The notes beneath the pieces are model-generated. The model ran no database searches. It worked only from the letters and a program-made list of their open reading frames with translations, and was not told where the DNA came from. A DNA stretch of 64,000 bases from NCBI GenBank assembly GCA_963920575.1, contig OY986969.1, forward strand, positions 8,429,096-8,493,095. Reading direction: 5' to 3'. Made by a program: the position numbers and the translations under genes. Origin of the DNA: Narthecium ossifragum. Taxonomy: Eukaryota > Streptophyta > Magnoliopsida > Dioscoreales > Nartheciaceae. Position 1 is the first letter of the stretch; each line of letters opens with the position of its first letter. Shown here piece by piece: positions 1-12,123 of this stretch.

Positions 1-1167
1 TGATCATTCATATGGGTGTTCACAGTCAAGGAGAAATGATCGACCTTCACTCCCAAGGAAGATCGATCTTCCTTAAGAGTGTTCCCTGCCTGGCAGGAAA
101 ATGAAGTGCTCCCTCTTTCAAGAGAAATTATCGATCTTTCCTCACAAGGGAGATCGATAATCCTTCAGACGAGACAAAACACTTCAAAAAAAAGTGATCG
201 ACCATTTTACCCAAATGATCGATCCTTCATAGGTCGGTAGGAAATATGAATAGTGGCTGAAATCCAATTTCTTGGATTTCGACAATCAAAAGTCATCGAA
301 ATCAAACCAAACTTGGTAGGAAAATGCAATTGGATGTGAGAAATCTAATGATACTAAGAAATCCAACTTTGGTTGACCAAATCCTTCGAATTAAATTAGA
401 TTGCCCAAAAACCGACGAAAAACAGAATTTGTTGGATTTGATCTATCAAACGGCGATGAAATCCATTCAAACTTTGCATGAAGGTCTATTTGATGGTGGG
501 GAATTTATTCATGCAATAAAAACCAAACTCAGATTGTGAAATATTAGATCTGAGCACGACCTCGTCGAAAAACCGACAAAAATAGGGAATCCATCCGAAA
601 GAATACAGAAATGAAACAATAGCTAGCTTCTAAACATAGCAAGGAATTAGAATACAGAAAAGAAAAGCATTCTAACAAACATAACAGCCACAAATCAAAT
701 AAAAGTGATCCTAGGGTTACCAATTCACCAGAATTGGGTAGAAACACCTTGTAAAGACGAGCAGGCGATCTACGAGATCCTCCACTCCAATCCACACATA
801 TCTGTGCCAAAAAGCTACAGGCCATGCTCCAGTTGGTAGCCAAGGGGAGAGAGAAAGGAAAGAAGGGAAAGAAAGAGAAGAGAGAGAAGAAAAGAAAGGG
901 CTATTTATAGACATCTGAAACGATCTCGGCCGTCCAAATCGATCTTTCCCGATCGAGCTCCGATCTTCCGATCGGAAGCACTCCTAAGGTCCTAATTGCT
1001 CCTAGGGTCAAAAATAGTGGGTGTGAAACCGACCGCCAGGGAGAAATTGCTCCTAGGGTCAAAAACAGTCATACGATCACCTGGTCATACCCGACGCCGA
1101 ACCAAACCAATAGGAAACGACCCTCGAAGTACACGATCGAGCCAGATTAGAGGAACGGGTCCTCACA
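1..1167 (-). repeat. Chromovirus-type LTR, minus orientation, cut by window start
   Basis: On the minus strand the LTR begins TGTGAGGACC at 1167, the same start as the LTRs at 9732-12118, 49764-50934 and 54152-55323. A TATA-like CTATAAATAG lies at 910-901 on that strand. GATCGAT palindromes occur at about 37-235 and 935-980. The other end lies outside the window. The LTR edge directly touches an RNase H remnant at 1168. Seen: terminus, TATA box and palindromes. Inferred: chromovirus family, from the shared terminus. Confidence 0.7.
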
Positions 1168-2743
1168 ACGTTTGCCTTACCGAGATGGTGACGCAACTCA
1201 AGATCATAATCCTTTAACAACTCTTAGTTGTTATCACCCTTAAAGGCACTGATGTCGTAAAAAACACGATAACTCACGACTCGCTCCTGGACGATCAAAG
1301 CTAGCGCACTGGTCAATCTCGTCCTTAGCTCTAAGGAGGCCTATTCGCAAGCATCATTCCAAACATAAGAAATTGACTTCTTGGTAAATCTGGCCAACGA
1401 TCCTGTGATCCTGAAGAAGTCTCTGATGAATCCTCTTACAAGACCCAACCAAACTCAAGAAACTGCAAAAATCGAACACATTGCCGCTGATCTAGCATGC
1501 CTAAGAAACCTCATTTCTGGAAGCTGAATCTCGCACAATAAGCCTCCAAAATGCCGACGCTCCCTTGGCAGGTGCGACGTGATCCACAAATGTCACTCAT
1601 ACTTCTCCTCAATGAATGAGTAAGTAGAATGTCGTCGACGAAAACAATCGTAAGCCGATGAAGGTACAATATGAAGATCTTCTGCTGCAGGTCCATGAAT
1701 GTCAGATGTGCACCTGTCGATCCAAATGGCATAACTATGAACTCGTACAATCTGTATCCATTCAGAAATGTCTCCATCGGAATGTCATAATCCGAATTCT
1801 CATTTGATGGTAGCTAGTGTGAAGTCCGACCTCCGAGAAGACCAACCTGACTCTCAGCTGATAAATATGCGGTCCATGCACTGCAATAGAGACATACTCG
1901 TCGGTGCACTACTGTTCAGCTCCTCGACATCCAGGCACATACGGAATGAACCATCCACAAAGAGAACTGGAACACTATGAGGCAATACATTAGGGTGGAA
2001 GAAGTCTCAAGCTATCGACGCAGCCGACTGAGTCCTCGACTCTCTCTATTCTGCCGGTATCACTACGCAAACCGGCAATGATCAAGACTGCCCGGAAGAA
2101 CCTTGACCCCAAACTCGGTATCCCGTGAAGGCGATAACCCAGGAAGCTCCTCAAAAAAGATAGCTATACAACGAACAACAACGCGAGGGAAACATGCTCT
2201 CCCAAGCACCCTCAAAGACAAAGGGAAGGAGTTCACCACGAGTTGGTGAACAAGTTCCAGCTCTAGACAACCAAAAGGCTCGCCAACCCGCAACCTTCAA
2301 TGAGAGCAGAACAAACTCCGCCAAATGTACCCAGAACACCTTTCCATGGCCCAAACAAACATAACACGGTATGCAAACAAGAAGAAACTGAGAAAGCTAT
2401 CGAACCCCAACATGTCCCACACGTGGGTGACGAGCACCTAGAGGTCCCAAAGCTCTAACAAACGAATCGACGAGAGCTACTAACCCAAGCTCTTGTGCCA
2501 ACTGGTGGTTGCTCCCAAAGCCACGCCCAACTTCAGTCCCAAGCCAACACGGCCGCACGGAGACGAGTCACAAGGGGCAAACCCAAAGCCACAAGAAAAT
2601 TGCATGCCGCGAGAAGCTCTGAAAGGTGAAGGATGAAGCTGGTAGCTGAAAGTTGAAGATGGTGGTTCTGAAACTGGCTGTTACAGAAGTAGTTCTCTCC
2701 TCAGAAGTGTGTGAACCCTGGCTAGACCAAATGCTACCCCGTC
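1168..2743 (-). pseudogene. Chromovirus pol remnant (protease linker, RT, RNase H end)
   Basis: Reading the minus strand from about 2300 down, a protease-RT linker of the type EELPGLSPSRDTEF appears near 2060-2180. RT palm motifs follow at 1777-1511: YEF..MPFG, then the catalytic FVDDILL. A frameshifted RT thumb lies at about 1510-1360, and the very end of RNase H (KDYDLELRHHLGKANVV) at about 1235-1168. Most of RNase H is deleted, and integrase would lie left of the window. Stops and frameshifts are frequent, so this is a fossil of a Ty3/gypsy chromovirus polyprotein that makes nothing. Family motifs are known; the order on this strand is seen directly. Confidence 0.7.
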
Positions 2744-2748
2744 TCAAG

Positions 2749-4120
2749 TGATCGCCCACAAATGTTGTCGTTAAAACGTTGCAAACTCAATCAAATATAA
2801 ATTTATAATCCTTATTCAATCACTACACTACTAGGTAGAAATAGCGGTGAAGTCAGGAGTCGATCCACAGGGAAAACGTTGGAAACTGAAATCAATTCTC
2901 GAAACCCTAAAACTAAGGAAAGGAATCAAAGATAGAATAGAGTTATCTAAACTAATAAAGATAAGAAATAAATGGATGATCAATTTGAATCAATAGATAA
3001 GTGACTTAGGAATTACTCAATCCGCCCTAGTTTCGTTATTAGTCTTCTCTAGTTATCATCTTGTTCCCTTCTCTCAACATTATGGATCATATGGCTACAA
3101 GCTCACATGAATCCCTAAAAGAAAGTTAATGTTCCCAACGGCATAAGCTATCTTTGCTTGGCATAGATTGTTTTTGGTCCTACGATTACATTAAATTATA
3201 CTACTCCTAATGACCGTGGCACAACCTATCTTCGCGTAGCATAGCTTATCTCAAAGGCAAACCAATAACTTCATGAAAACCATCTCATAAATCTCTACAA
3301 TCAATCACAGAAATCATGTAGGACTGAAAATACGTCAAGGGAACTCTGTTTCTTCAACTCTATTAACAATAAAACCATATTCATGAGATCATGCATCGAG
3401 AAGTTCACAAGAATCCAATTAAAGAAAAACCAAAACTACACTAGGGTTTCATGAATAATCCTAAGTACAATAATTAGCAACTCATCTTTTGGATGAAAGC
3501 CATCGGGTTGGAGTAGAAAGCTGTCGCCATCCACATCCTCTCCATCTTCTTCTTCCTCCTCCAAAGATTGTCAAAAAGATGAGAAATTCGGTTGGAATCA
3601 CCCCTTAATATAATAGAAACCCTTAATCCCGGAATTAGGAGTTATAGTTGAACTTAAACTCTAATTTCCCTAAATTCCAGGTTGCTGACGTCATCCGAGC
3701 GATCCATCGAACTCAAATCCGATCCATCGCTCCAGTCGGACTGGGTCTGCCACGTCATCAATTAATTTCAGCATTTCTCAAATTTCAACTTTCATGCTTC
3801 TGACTTTGCTTCAAAACTGGTGCCAATCTATAGAGAATCTCAGAACGTTTTCAACATACAAGTTGTAGATCTTGAAGGCTTCTTTCATTTCCCAGAATTT
3901 CAAAATATTTGGAATTGTGTAGAATTTCTGGTGATTTATTTCCAAACAGTCGACGAAGCAGTCTTTTTGCAGAATTTGGTGATTTTTGGCCGAATTTCTG
4001 ATATTTCTCCTCAAATCCTACTTAAACCCGAAATTAAACATTAAAATATCAAATACAACTACTCTAAGCCTAACAAAGGTAATATAAGGGGTTTAATTGT
4101 ACATAATTCATGTCTCATCA
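2749..4120 (-). repeat. Solo LTR of the Athila-like family, with 5-bp TSD
   Basis: The plus strand starts TGATCGCCCA and ends GTCTCATCA, the reverse complement of the ends of the LTRs at 5162-6596 and 23540-24925. TCAAG stands immediately before (2744-2748) and after (4121-4125), a perfect 5-bp target-site duplication. No internal sequence is attached. The simplest history is insertion into the decayed chromovirus followed by LTR-LTR recombination. The LTR carries the family marker text of its 3' half (GTCAAGG..AACTCTGTT around 3335) and an intact-looking TG...CA frame. Confidence 0.9.
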
Positions 4121-4125
4121 TCAAG

Positions 4126-5161
4126 CAAGCCTCTATCATAAATCTAAACTCCGCGTTTGCCCCAGGTACCTGCCCCAATTGAGGTATCAACCCACTACTC
4201 TGCTCCATGTTGTGCATCACTCCTGACTGCTCTGTGATAAGCAACCCTTGCAACCAGCACCGTTGACGGAAAAGGCTCCAGGCGGTTAGCACCAGAGCAC
4301 CTCGTGGGGTCTCTCCCAGAATGGTGGCCCATACTACCTCTCACAAGAACCAGCACAATGCTGCTGTGGATATGGTTGTCACTGATGCATAACCTCTGCC
4401 TCTACCATCAGCTACCTTACCATTCCCCAGAAGAAGGAATAACAACCCTAAACTCAAAACAACCACCGATGAATTGTCCAGTGTCAACACTCACAATCAC
4501 CTGTCTTAGTAGCTAGAGCACATCCAAAGTGTCCCGTACTACCACGCTAACCCATTAAGCCAGATGATCCAACCAATCCACGTACTACCACGCGGTGCAA
4601 CTACCCAGAACCAGAGGAAGCTACTCGAAACCACACTACCCTCTATTTCCACAGAAGGTAGGCACCAGAGAACAGTGCACGAAATTGCTCTCAAAACACA
4701 ACCAACGACATTCCTACCAGCCCTGAGAAGAGCCACTACGCATCACTTAACTAGAAAGTAAGAAAACCAATAGCTTTCCAAGCGAGCGATACTCGATCCA
4801 AAACACCTCATTCAACAAATCCTCTACTGTCGAATGATCTCCACTATCGCCTCTAAACGACAACAGGTTCACCGCTCGGAGTTCCAAAAGTACCAAGACG
4901 GCACACATCCAGATCCCTACTCGCACATCTTCAGAGTGGGGAGGAGATTCACTGTTAGGCGAGAGAACGAACGACACCAGTGTGCATGCACATCTCCCCT
5001 TGAGACGTCATACCACAACTGAAATCCAATAAGGCACAACAACAAACTAGCTAACTAAGCACATCACACAGTCGCAAATAGCATGAAAGGATGTTCTAGA
5101 TGAACGACACCAGTGTGCATGCACATCATCGATGCAACCCAAGTAGGGTGAGCAACAATGT
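4126..5161 (-). pseudogene. Chromovirus gag remnant (5' part of the 1168-2743 element)
   Basis: This continues the chromovirus interrupted by the solo LTR. On the minus strand at about 4930-4770 the text FRGDSGDHSTVEDLLNEV matches the start of the retrotransposon gag domain. Below it, out-of-frame gag text continues to 4126. Frameshifts and stops are common and no long frame survives. A short direct repeat (GAACGACACCAGTGTGCATG, about 25 bp in full) occurs near 4969-4994 and again near 5102-5127, in the leader-like part. Family assignment is moderate, because the decay is heavy. Confidence 0.5.
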
Positions 5162-6596
5162 TGATCGCTTGCAAACGCGTCGTTAAATCAGGTGCAAACT
5201 CAATCAAAAATAGAATTTATAAACCCTTATTCAAAATACTAAACTATAGGGTAAAATAGTGATGAAATGCGGGGTCAAACCACAGGGAAAAACTTGATTA
5301 GTAAGGAGACACCAGAATTAACTCTCAAGGCTCTAATCCTAAAGCGAAAAAGGAATGATTTGGGTTTTAGAAACTTATTAATTAAAACTAATTAAGAAAG
5401 CGAAATAAAAAGATTGAAATATATTAATAAAAAAACCTAGGGATTACTCAATCCACTTTAGTTTCACTTCCTGTACTCTCTAGTTATCCTCTTGTTTTCT
5501 TATCTAGACATTATACATTCACAGCTTCTTAAGCTTATATGAATCCCTAAAATAAGGTGAGTGTTTTTCAAAGGCATATTTTATCTTCGATTAGCATAAA
5601 TTGTCTTCAGGGTAACCTTAGCACAACCTATCGTAACTAAGTATAAAATATCTCATCGGTTATTCACAAACCACACGAATACTATCCTATATATCTCTAC
5701 CATCAATCACCGAAATCTGGTAGGCCAAAATATACGTCAAGGAACTCTGTTCCCTCCACTCTATTATCATTAAAAACATATCTATAAGATCATGTCCAGA
5801 AAGAAATACAAGTATCAAACTAGAAAAATACAGGAAAGCTACACTAAAGCTTTATGAGATCCCTAAGTACAGAAGTTAGCCACTCATCTTTAGGATGAAG
5901 GCTATAGATTCGATGAAGAATGATTGGGATCCACACTGCAGCTCCATCTTCTCCAGAAACCTTAATCTTCTCTTTTCTCTCTATGGGGACCTCCAAGTTT
6001 TGGCCAGCAAACACCTTTTTATAGGTGTACTCCTGGAATTAGGGTTTTGGGCTAAGTTAGACTCCTACTACAACTCGGGCACCCTGAATTAATTCTTGTA
6101 AATCTATTCCGGTCACAAGTGGGTCCAATCAAGCCGGAATGTGAAAATGAGTCCAACACCAAAGATGTAGATTAGGAAGTCTTCTATCAGATCCCGAAGA
6201 TTTGACATTATTTTGACTTATCTGAAATATTTAGAGAATATTCTCCAGAACATCGACAGACCCGTTTTCCAGCATCTGAATATCTTCATAATCTTCAAAA
6301 CTGGTATTAATCTGTCAATAATATCACAAAGTGTCCAATATGAAAGTTGTACGTCTTGATGTAATCTAGATGTCCTCCAAATTTCAGAATATTTTAAATT
6401 ATGAATAATGTCTGGCGAATATTATCCTGACAGTTGACGAAGCTGTGTATTTTCAGCATATTAACCTTTTTTCTGTAATTTCTAGTTTGAATCTTCATTA
6501 AACCTGAAATCAACTAAAAAAGTATCAAAAACAAACACTTTTGGACTAACAAAGGTAAATTATGGGGTTTAATTATAAATATTTAGTGACTCATCA
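5162..6596 (-). repeat. 3' LTR of Athila-like element E (minus orientation)
   Basis: The plus strand starts TGATCGCTTGCAAACGCGTC and ends TTAGTGACTCATCA. It is 1435 bp and collinear with the LTRs at 23540-24925 and 27510-28919 read in reverse. It is followed at 6597 by the complement of a polypurine tract, so it is the 3' LTR of an element whose body lies to the right. The left flank is chromovirus gag, so E inserted into that element. Confidence 0.88.
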
Positions 6597-6612
6597 CACC
6601 TCCCAACTTACA
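6597..6612 (-). promoter_or_regulatory. 3' polypurine tract of element E
   Basis: CACCTCCCAACTTACACTTT is the reverse complement of AAGTGTAAGTTGGGAGGTG, which directly precedes the LTR. The same tract precedes the LTRs at 23540 and 27510. In LTR retrotransposons this is the plus-strand DNA primer site. Confidence 0.8.
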
Positions 6613-7686
6613 CTTTGCTAGTCCTCGAGCAAACAAAATATAAAAAGAAAGCAATAAATCTGACTAGCCACTTTTATAGGTCTCACGATTGCACTGAGAA
6701 TGTGCAACAAGCCTTTAAACCCATGAGTTACCCCAGTAGATGAGTTATAGTCTTTTGAGGGTTTTCAGGGATGCCACCCACAAACATCTATACATCCCCT
6801 TGAATATGTCATTAGAAATCAATCACAATATTCATCAACTCTAATGCATTAAATAGAAATATTATCCATGAATAAATCTTTCAACTCATAGTCACATAAA
6901 AATATAGTAAATTAAAACATGTCATAACATATTTTTAATACTTCAACATATTTAATCATGATTAAAAATAACTTTAACACTCCCGTGTGTGAATGGAGTT
7001 CCACATGCTTCACAGTATCAATCATATCAAACTCTTCAACTATTCAAGATCACAATCCTATTCAAGCACATATTTTCTACTTATCACATAGCAATCTCTG
7101 CTTTTATTCATTTTTCTTTTCCCTTTTCGTTTTCTTTTTTTCCTGCAGGAATTTCAACTGTTTTACGCGAACAACACACCTTGTTAGGCACATTGTCCGG
7201 TTAATAAGTATGAAACCCTTTATTTTTTTATAGGAATTTCAACTTTTTTACTCGAACACCACATTGGTTAGGCACACTGCCCGGTTACTAAGTTGAAAAT
7301 CCTTTTTCTTTATTCAGATAATTGCATGTGTTCAGGTATTTTGTGTGACATGATATAAAACTGTAAATCTATCATAATATCATGTTTAGAATTTAATCTC
7401 AACTCTTTAACATGTGAAAGTGAACATGTGCATTAGGATATGTCAAGTTATCCTTAAATCATGGTAAAAGTGTTAAAGTATAGAAATAATGTCATGCATA
7501 GCAAAAATTTACTATCCCTTATATGACATACAAGTCTCAGAATAATTCATAAAATAAATTTCTAAAACATGCATCTTTGTCACATCATATTATAATTTCA
7601 TCATTTTGACATATTCCAAGGGATGTATAATATCTACTTAATAAAATAAAATAAAATAAGCAGTAAATTTAAATTCCTAGAATTCT

Positions 7687-7720
7687 ACCCCCAACTTAAA
7701 TGTAATTGTCCCCAATTACA
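7687..7720 (-). promoter_or_regulatory. Internal purine tract with adjacent hairpin (element E copy)
   Basis: On the minus strand, TGTAATTG-GGGA-CAATTACA (8-bp perfect stem, 4-nt loop) is followed four bases later by AAGTTGGGGG. The same pair occurs at 22463, 26376 and 41558. It resembles a second, internal polypurine primer site; that function is inferred. Confidence 0.6.
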
Positions 7721-8531
7721 CTAACTTATAAAAGTAAGGTAAGGAATAAAGGGTAGAGATCACCATAATATCGTGCCAAAAATAGTCATCGCATGCATTA
7801 CGATCACCACACCACCAATATAACAGAGTCGTCACTGAAGAAATTCGTGTCTCTAAAGGATACTAAAAGAATAAAATCATAAAAATCATCATGTTATATG
7901 AGAGACAAATGAAAGCAAAAAAAATAATATCCCCTAATCGGTGTACGGATTAATCGCCTACTATTGGTTTCCATAGGGAAACCTGCCATAAAAGGACCTT
8001 TCCAAAATATCAAATACAATAGTTAGGAAAATATAGAAAATATTGCAGAAAGGCATAAAAATCATTAAGAATTTCTGCAGGGTCTCCTTTGTATAAATTT
8101 ACCAGGAAACTAGTACAAACATTCTTCCACAAAATTAAAAATATAGATATTAATGCAATAAAATACATTCAATCTTCCACAAAATTAAAAATATAGATAT
8201 TAATGCACAACACCCAAATAATCAGCATCCATAATATCGTCTTGATTGAAGATCTACAACTTCCGATCGGAAGACTGGGCTTCAGAGCATATGGATCTCA
8301 TCCATCAGCCATCGGACGACTGAGAGCTCGCCAGCCGGTGATCAATGGTGAAACTTCGTTGTTGGAGGTTAGGACCAGTAGAGATGGAATCGTGGAAGGC
8401 CAAGGAGTCCATCTATATGGTCGGATTCGTGAGTTGTGGTCTCCAGGCGGTGGACGGCTCGGAGGAAGATGGTCGGAGTTGGAATCCGGCGGTCGGAGCT
8501 TCAATCGAGGTTGGAAAGGATCGAGGAAGGA

Positions 8532-8780
8532 TCATGGAGGCCTAAGGAACTCACCTCTGTCATTTAATTGTAGAACTGGAGTTCCAGGAGGCGGATAGAA
8601 GGTGGTCGGCGCGGTGGAGGATCGTCGGAAGTGGAATCCGGCGATCCAAGCTGCAAGCTTGAGTGTTGAGGGTGGAAAAAACGTTGTGACGGCCAAAGGA
8701 AGGTGCTTGAGGTGGCTAGAGGCGGTGGCAGGCAGTGAAAGAATTGATCGGAGATAGCGGATGAAACAGGGGAGGCTCAC
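8532..8780 (-). CDS. Small unknown frame in the 3' region of element E
   Basis: This 82-codon frame begins MSLPCFIRYLRS and ends GEFLRPP. Its relative at 40576-40851 in element C keeps the same frame without indels over the shared length, although many residues differ. It is rich in proline, leucine and serine. I recognise no domain and see no signal peptide or membrane helix. It lies between the pol end and the hairpin/purine tract, where some Athila elements carry an env-like ORF, but nothing in it resembles env. It could be a chance frame kept open by recent common descent. Confidence 0.3.
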   Translation of the reverse strand: MSLPCFIRYLRSILSLPATASSHLKHLPLAVTTFFPPSTLKLAAWIAGFHFRRSSTAPTTFYPPPGTPVLQLNDRGEFLRPP

Positions 8781-9060
8781 CGGCGTCGGAGGAGGTGAAT
8801 TGAAGGGAAGACGAGGTCGTGAGGAGGTAGAGGAGAAGATGGTGAAGGTGTTGGTTGTGTTTTGGAGGGTTGGAAGCGGTTAGGGGCGGTGGAAGAGGGG
8901 ATCGACGATGGCCGGCAGAAGCAGAGGGGCTCACCGGCATCGGAGGAGACGTGTTTGGGACCGATGGATGGGTCGGTTGGCGAGGGGGATCGATGGTGAA
9001 TGTGTTGATGGTGGTTTGGAAGGCTGGGAGCGGTCGGAGAGGACGATGTCGAGCTTTCTA

Positions 9061-9726
9061 CACTCATAACATATAATGTCATTTGAATTAGATAATGTAG
9101 AGTTTGATTTTTCACCTTCGGAGGTGATATGAGTCGATCCGACTCGACCAACTGGATCCGAACCAAGAAGAGGAACCAAACTGGTTCAGCCTCTTTCCTA
9201 TTTTGACTTGGACTTCCCTAGTTCAAAATAGAGTATTTAATTAAGATTTATTATTATTCTTTTATTGAGTCCTAATTAATATTTGATTGTTAGGAATTAA
9301 TTAAGAGTCCATTTGAGTTAGAAAGTTGAGTTGATTTTGAAAGCCTTATTACCTGCTAATTAAGCAAGGGGGTTTTCTCGTTGGATTAGGACTCTGTCAA
9401 GGTGTCTATAAAAGGACCTCAGTAGTTTGTATGATGAATGATGAATGAAGAAGAGAATTATTAAGAATAGTTGATAGAATATCATAGAAAGAGAATACCA
9501 TAGGAGTAGAGGTAATATAGATTCCACCATATATCCACTATCGATCCACCTTCTTCCCCGTCGGTCATCTTCTCCTCAGCCGACACCACCTCCACCGGTA
9601 TTTCTATCTCTCCGCCACTTTCTCTCTCCTCCATGTCAGCGCCACGTCAGCACTCTCTCCCCGTCACCTGCCACCTCAGCATCATCTTCTCCACTCCTCT
9701 CCCATGCCATAAACCCTAGCTTCACC
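9061..9726. other. Unassigned stretch with promoter-like segment
   Basis: No gene is supported here. The stretch is AT-rich from 9190 to 9360, with a good TATA-like TCTATAAAAGG at about 9408-9418, then a C/T-rich transcript-leader-like stretch to 9726 that resumes at 12124 after the solo LTR. The pattern resembles the U3-R-U5 of an LTR element, but I could not define termini or a PBS. Confidence 0.4.
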
Positions 9727-9731
9727 GCCGG

Positions 9732-12118
9732 TGTCGCGCCCCGACCCACGTAGGCCCAACCGGGCCGGGCGATGCGAATCGGAACCTAACCTACTGCGAA
9801 AATTTTGGCGAGGTTTCCCTCTAATCGTAGTGGTTACCCTAGCAAATCATAATCATCCTGTCTTATACCAATATTACAACTCAAAGACTGAAACTGGATA
9901 TTTATATACAATCGTCAAATAGGGAAATTATACATTTATCACTCCCGTAGGAGACTATCTATAACAAAAAGGGTAAAAACTGGATGATCGCCACCTCTCA
10001 AGCACCGCCAGACGCCGCCACATCACCAAACACCAGCCCGGTAGGGGCGACCGAAGAAGAGCTAGCGCCAGCACCTGCAAAACGCAGCCTGGGTAGGTGT
10101 GAGCACTAAGCTCAGTAGGGACACTACACTACGACTCTCACAAGGGAGGGAACACAGCAGTGTCGCCCTCAAGCAAGACTTGGGTGTGCAGCAAGGGTCC
10201 CATAACCCTTCGCCGATGTCCCTGAAGGGAGGCCTCAGTCATGTTCCCCAGCCGAACTGGTCACATACTGGGTTGCCCTCAGCGAGGCAGGAAACCACAC
10301 TGCCGTCTCAATAGCAGGCACCCGACTCTGCTAGGCGGGCAACCACACCGTTGAGTAGGCACCTCTTCCACCCAAGAGACAATGAACCGGACACCGGTTG
10401 CACCCACAACGTCTGGCTCGAGGCCGACACGACCTCTATAATCATCAAGCAACATGTATTCAGGTCAAACTAACCCTATCATCGAAAACGACTGAATACT
10501 ACAAATCGAGTCCTAGACCAAGCTACCCGCAACGGTCCTAGAGCTAGATCCGGCTACCCGAAAGCCCCAGATCGGCAACGCCCTATACAGATGCAACTAA
10601 TGCGCAACACAATGCATGCTATGGACATGCGCAGGATAATGCAATTAAACATGCAATAGTATGTGATGATATATCAAACACGGTCTGGGCACGACACCCT
10701 GCCGGCCCGGGGTGGTGAGCAGGTAAATAAGGTCTAAGGAGCTGCTGCAGTGATACCACTACCAACTACCAGCAGTCCACCACAACACCTGCACCGGGAA
10801 GCAGCCCCGCAAACAACAGCTTACATATATAACAGATAAAGCCCTCGGCGCACGCCGGCATGAGAGGCTAGGAAAAGCTGTAGGGCTACCCGCCCGTTTA
10901 TTCTAAACATCCCGGGAGTCATCACTCCCCCGGTTCACCACTGACCTATTATAGGGCTAACATGCTTAAACATATGTACAAGGTATTAAGACAGTCAAGA
11001 AAACCGTCGTACAAAGCCCCGCGGGCAAAATAAGGTAAATTTTCCTCTCTGCCATAGTCGGATCGATCCCTCCCCCAAGGGAGGATCGATCCCTCTAATG
11101 ACAGAGAACGAAAAGTCCACATCGCGCCGAGTCCGATCGATCCGTCCTCCCAGGACGATCGATCCGACTCGGGACGGATCGATCCAACTCGCGACGAGAG
11201 GGATCCATGCTACCCAAGGCACCGGGATCGATCGCCCTCACCAGGGGCCGATCGATCTTGCTCAGGTCAGCATAACCAACAAAGAGGGATCGATCCGTCT
11301 CACAGACGGATCGATCGCGTTGGGTTCTCCGTTAAGCCGACGGCGAGAAATACCGTTGGAAAACTCCACCAAATCCCACCAAAACCTGGGATCTAGTAGT
11401 ACGAAACATCACGAATCCAAAACCGGTGGAAATACTACAATCTAACATGTATACAATGAGTTCTAAGCATAAGAACATCGACAGCCGGGGAAAACTTCCA
11501 AAAACCCGAAGAATGTAGGTAGGAATCCCTACCGGAGCAAGAGTAGCTTCAATCCCAGCTGCTGAGCCTTGAATCGTCCACGAACTCTTCGAAATCCAGG
11601 AATTCTCAGCCCAAGAATTCGGTTTTCCAGAGAGATCTGAGGAAGAAGGTTCTGTCTGCTTTATAGGCAAACGAACCGACTTAGCAAGATCGATCCGTCC
11701 AAGGAGACCGATCGATACAGCCAAGAGACCGATAGATCCAGCCAAGAGAGTGATCGATCCAGACAAGGGAACGATCGATCCAACAAAGAGACCGATCGAT
11801 CCCTCTCCGAGTCCGATCGATCCGTCCCAAGAGACCGATCGATCCTTCTCAACGATCCACGTTCCTATCAAAGACCGATCGATCCCTCTAGCAAGGAAGG
11901 ATCGATCCGTCTCTCGCAGGAAACTGGACTTGGGTTAAAACTTAAACCCAAGACCGGATCTTTCGATCCCGGGTCCCACTAACCATTAAGCCCAACAATA
12001 TCACAACCATGGTCAGTGTGTGCACATGCGAGTGTGAAACAAGCCGACAAGGTGTAATTTACCAAATTGCCCTTGCGGTCCACGACGAGCAACAGGAGTA
12101 GAGAGACGGGTCCTCACA
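9732..12118 (-). repeat. Solo chromovirus-type LTR with 5-bp TSD
   Basis: The plus strand begins TGTCGCGCCCCGACCC and ends GGGTCCTCACA, matching the termini of the LTRs at 49764-50934 and 54152-55323. GCCGG flanks both sides (9727-9731 and 12119-12123), a perfect target-site duplication. At 2387 bp it is about twice the length of those LTRs. The extra sequence lies at about 9980-10980. No coding domain is present. A strong GATCGATC palindrome array fills 11056-11925. Confidence 0.88.
11056..11925. repeat. Array of paired GATCGATC palindromes with variable stems
   Basis: About eighteen GATCGATC-type palindromes occur in two blocks, 11056-11320 and 11686-11925, spaced roughly 20-40 bp apart. 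In the first block neighbours pair so that the spacer is itself self-complementary: CCTCCC-CCAA-GGGAGG at 11069-11084, GTCCT-CCC-AGGAC at 11144-11156, and CCGTCT-CAC-AGACGG near 11295-11309. The palindromes extend each stem. Similar clusters lie at 37-235, 50628-50728, 55015-55110 and 61690-61930. Confidence 0.8.
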
Positions 12119-12123
12119 GCCGG

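Larger units (their letters stand above)
6613..9060 (-). mobile_element. 3' internal region of element E, 5' part missing
   Basis: This matches the 3' regions of the copies at 24926-27509 and 40057-42045 in reverse. Landmarks in reverse order are twin motifs at 7233-7303 and 7148-7212, a hairpin with internal purine tract at 7687-7720, a small frame at 8532-8780, and a roughly 150-bp imperfect tandem duplication (CTCACCGGC.TCGGAGGAG at 8776 and again at 8929). A 35-bp direct repeat with period 50 lies at 8123-8157 and 8173-8207. gag and pol are absent. The right edge near 9060 is approximate. Confidence 0.7.

Noticed and set aside
840..900. GA-rich run as a regulatory microsatellite
   Set aside because: Simple purine-rich LTR leader sequence; similar runs are in other LTRs here without further signal.
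8203..9180. Overlapping frames up to 131 codons
   Set aside because: GC-rich 3' region of element E read in many frames. Only the 8532-8780 frame has a counterpart in another copy.
10099..11871. Frames including a 179-codon minus-strand frame rich in Ile/Ser/Gly/Arg repeats
   Set aside because: Produced by the GATCGATC palindromes of the solo LTR; the reading is a translation of a repeat, not a protein.
11056..11925. CRISPR-like array: short palindromic repeats with spacers of similar length
   Set aside because: The repeats are degenerate, spacers are self-complementary rather than unique, the context is a plant LTR with a TSD, and no cas-like gene exists.
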